6,162 nt of DNA, from the NCBI GenBank assembly GCA_030428025.1, contig JAUIBJ010000237.1:1-6162 (forward strand), in the 5' to 3' direction. The position numbers and the translations under genes were made by a program. The stretch is from Alphaproteobacteria bacterium. Its GTDB lineage: Bacteria > Pseudomonadota > Alphaproteobacteria > Rhodobacterales > Rhodobacteraceae. Numbering within the stretch: position 1 is the first letter of the stretch; every line of letters begins with the position of its first letter. The notes beneath the pieces were generated by a model. The model saw only the letters and a list, made by a program, of their open reading frames with translations. It was not told the origin of the DNA and made no database searches. Shown here in pieces: positions 5,581 through 6,162 of this stretch.

Positions 5581-6162
5581 TCAGGCCGACGCGTCGGGCT
5601 CCAGCGCCGGTTCCTCCGTGCCCGTCTCGACCGGAAGGATGTCGGGCCGAGCGAAGGTTTCGCGGATCTCGTCGCGCAGCCAGTTGCAGAATTCGCGCAC
5701 GTCGCTGCGGTCCATCCGGTTCTCGGGCACCACGAGATAGTGGTGCCGGTCCTGCTCCAGATACATCGGGAAGGGGCACACAAGGCTGCCGTCCTCGATG
5801 AAATCGGCGACGATGTGATGCCAGCCGATGGCCACGCCCAGCCCCCTGAGCGCCGCCTGCACGGTCAGAAGATAGCTGGAGAAGGTCAGCCCGTTCAGCG
5901 GCTCCAGCACCCCGACGCCGAATTCGGCGAGCAGCGACTTCCAGGTCAGCTGCGTCTGCCAAGGGTAGCCCACGAAGGCGGCCTCGTCGATATGCAGGAG
6001 CGTGGCCCCAAGAAGGTCTGCGGGCTTGCGCAGCGATGGGACCGAGGCCAGATAGTCGGGGCTGCACACCGGATAGGCGCGTTCGGTCAGTATACGTTCT
6101 GAGTGAAAGCCAGGCTCGCCATGATAACCGCAGACGATCGAGATGTCGTAGTCATGGGTTCT
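5581..6162 (-). CDS. LysR-type transcriptional regulator (partial, C-terminal effector domain)
   Basis: The reading frame is open from the right edge to the TGA at 5581-5583, giving the last 193 residues of the protein, about two thirds of a typical 300-residue LysR regulator. The N-terminal winged helix-turn-helix is outside the window. The visible part is the periplasmic-binding-protein-like effector domain. It opens with HDYDISIVCGY (3-13), followed by ERAYPVCSPDYL (27-38), TLLHIDEA (54-61), the hinge strand AALRGLGVAIGW (103-114), a second lobe ending with HHYLVVPENR (140-149), and the final helix FCNWLRDEIRETF (158-170). An acidic tail (ETGTEEPALEPDASA) completes it. The pattern PVCSPDYL with a TW and AALRGLGVAIGW resembles the GcvA-like subgroup. 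It is transcribed towards the MttB-like gene 98 bp away, so it is the likely regulator of that gene, perhaps in response to the pathway substrate. A GTG at 6069 is internal, not a start: the frame and the LysR homology continue upstream of it. Confidence 0.9.
   Translation of the reverse strand, partial: RTHDYDISIVCGYHGEPGFHSERILTERAYPVCSPDYLASVPSLRKPADLLGATLLHIDEAAFVGYPWQTQLTWKSLLAEFGVGVLEPLNGLTFSSYLLTVQAALRGLGVAIGWHHIVADFIEDGSLVCPFPMYLEQDRHHYLVVPENRMDRSDVREFCNWLRDEIRETFARPDILPVETGTEEPALEPDASA

Noticed and set aside
5581..6069. LysR-like protein starting at the GTG at 6069
   Set aside because: The same frame continues to the window edge with LysR-like sequence (DYDISIVCGY), so 6069 is an internal valine codon and the gene is truncated by the window edge.
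1..6162. Mobile elements, CRISPR arrays, tRNA or rRNA genes
   Set aside because: No transposase-like frame, no regularly spaced repeats, no tRNA-like cloverleaf with a TTCGANNC arm and no rRNA-like sequence was noticed on reading both strands; this was by eye only.

Overview
The window is GC-rich, and all of its coding features fit an alphaproteobacterium, most likely a Rhodobacterales (Roseobacter-type) marine or soil heterotroph. That placement rests on three things: a short TonB with a Pro/Glu/Ala linker followed by a small secreted protein, a non-pyrrolysine MttB-family methyltransferase, and overall base and codon use. It is inference, because no rRNA or other taxonomic marker is present.

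Layout from left to right. (1) Positions 1-213, minus strand: the N-terminal part of a small secreted protein that runs off the left edge. (2) 317-1393, minus: an energy transducer, TonB, reading towards that protein. (3) 1394-1981: a long divergent intergenic region. Next to the rightward gene it carries a perfect 12-bp palindrome, a repeated half-site and a plausible sigma-70 promoter; the rest is unexplained. (4) 1982-2749, plus: a complete classical short-chain dehydrogenase/reductase (SDR). (5) 2750-2816: a short convergent gap with small palindromes. (6) 2817-3875, minus: a proline racemase superfamily enzyme with a Ser/Cys catalytic pair. (7) 3935-5482, minus: an MttB-family (trimethylamine/betaine methyltransferase-like) protein without pyrrolysine. 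(8) 5581-6162, minus: the C-terminal two thirds of a LysR-type regulator that runs off the right edge.

The right half reads as one unit on the minus strand: LysR regulator, then the methyltransferase-like protein, then the racemase/epimerase/dehydratase-like protein, with gaps of 98 and 59 bp. The best inference is a LysR-controlled catabolic module for an N-methylated or hydroxylated amino acid, such as a proline-type betaine or hydroxyproline derivative. The corrinoid protein, the methylcorrinoid:tetrahydrofolate methyltransferase and the transporter that such a route would need are not in this window. The SDR converges on this module from its own promoter and may be unrelated. The TonB pair on the left belongs to a separate outer-membrane uptake function; ExbB and ExbD may lie beyond the left edge.

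No tRNA, rRNA, CRISPR array, insertion sequence or transposase was seen. Nothing here is clearly a new system. The items most worth following up are the enzyme pairing with its Ser/Cys active site, the palindromic promoter region of the SDR, and the AT-rich regulatory island in front of the methyltransferase gene.
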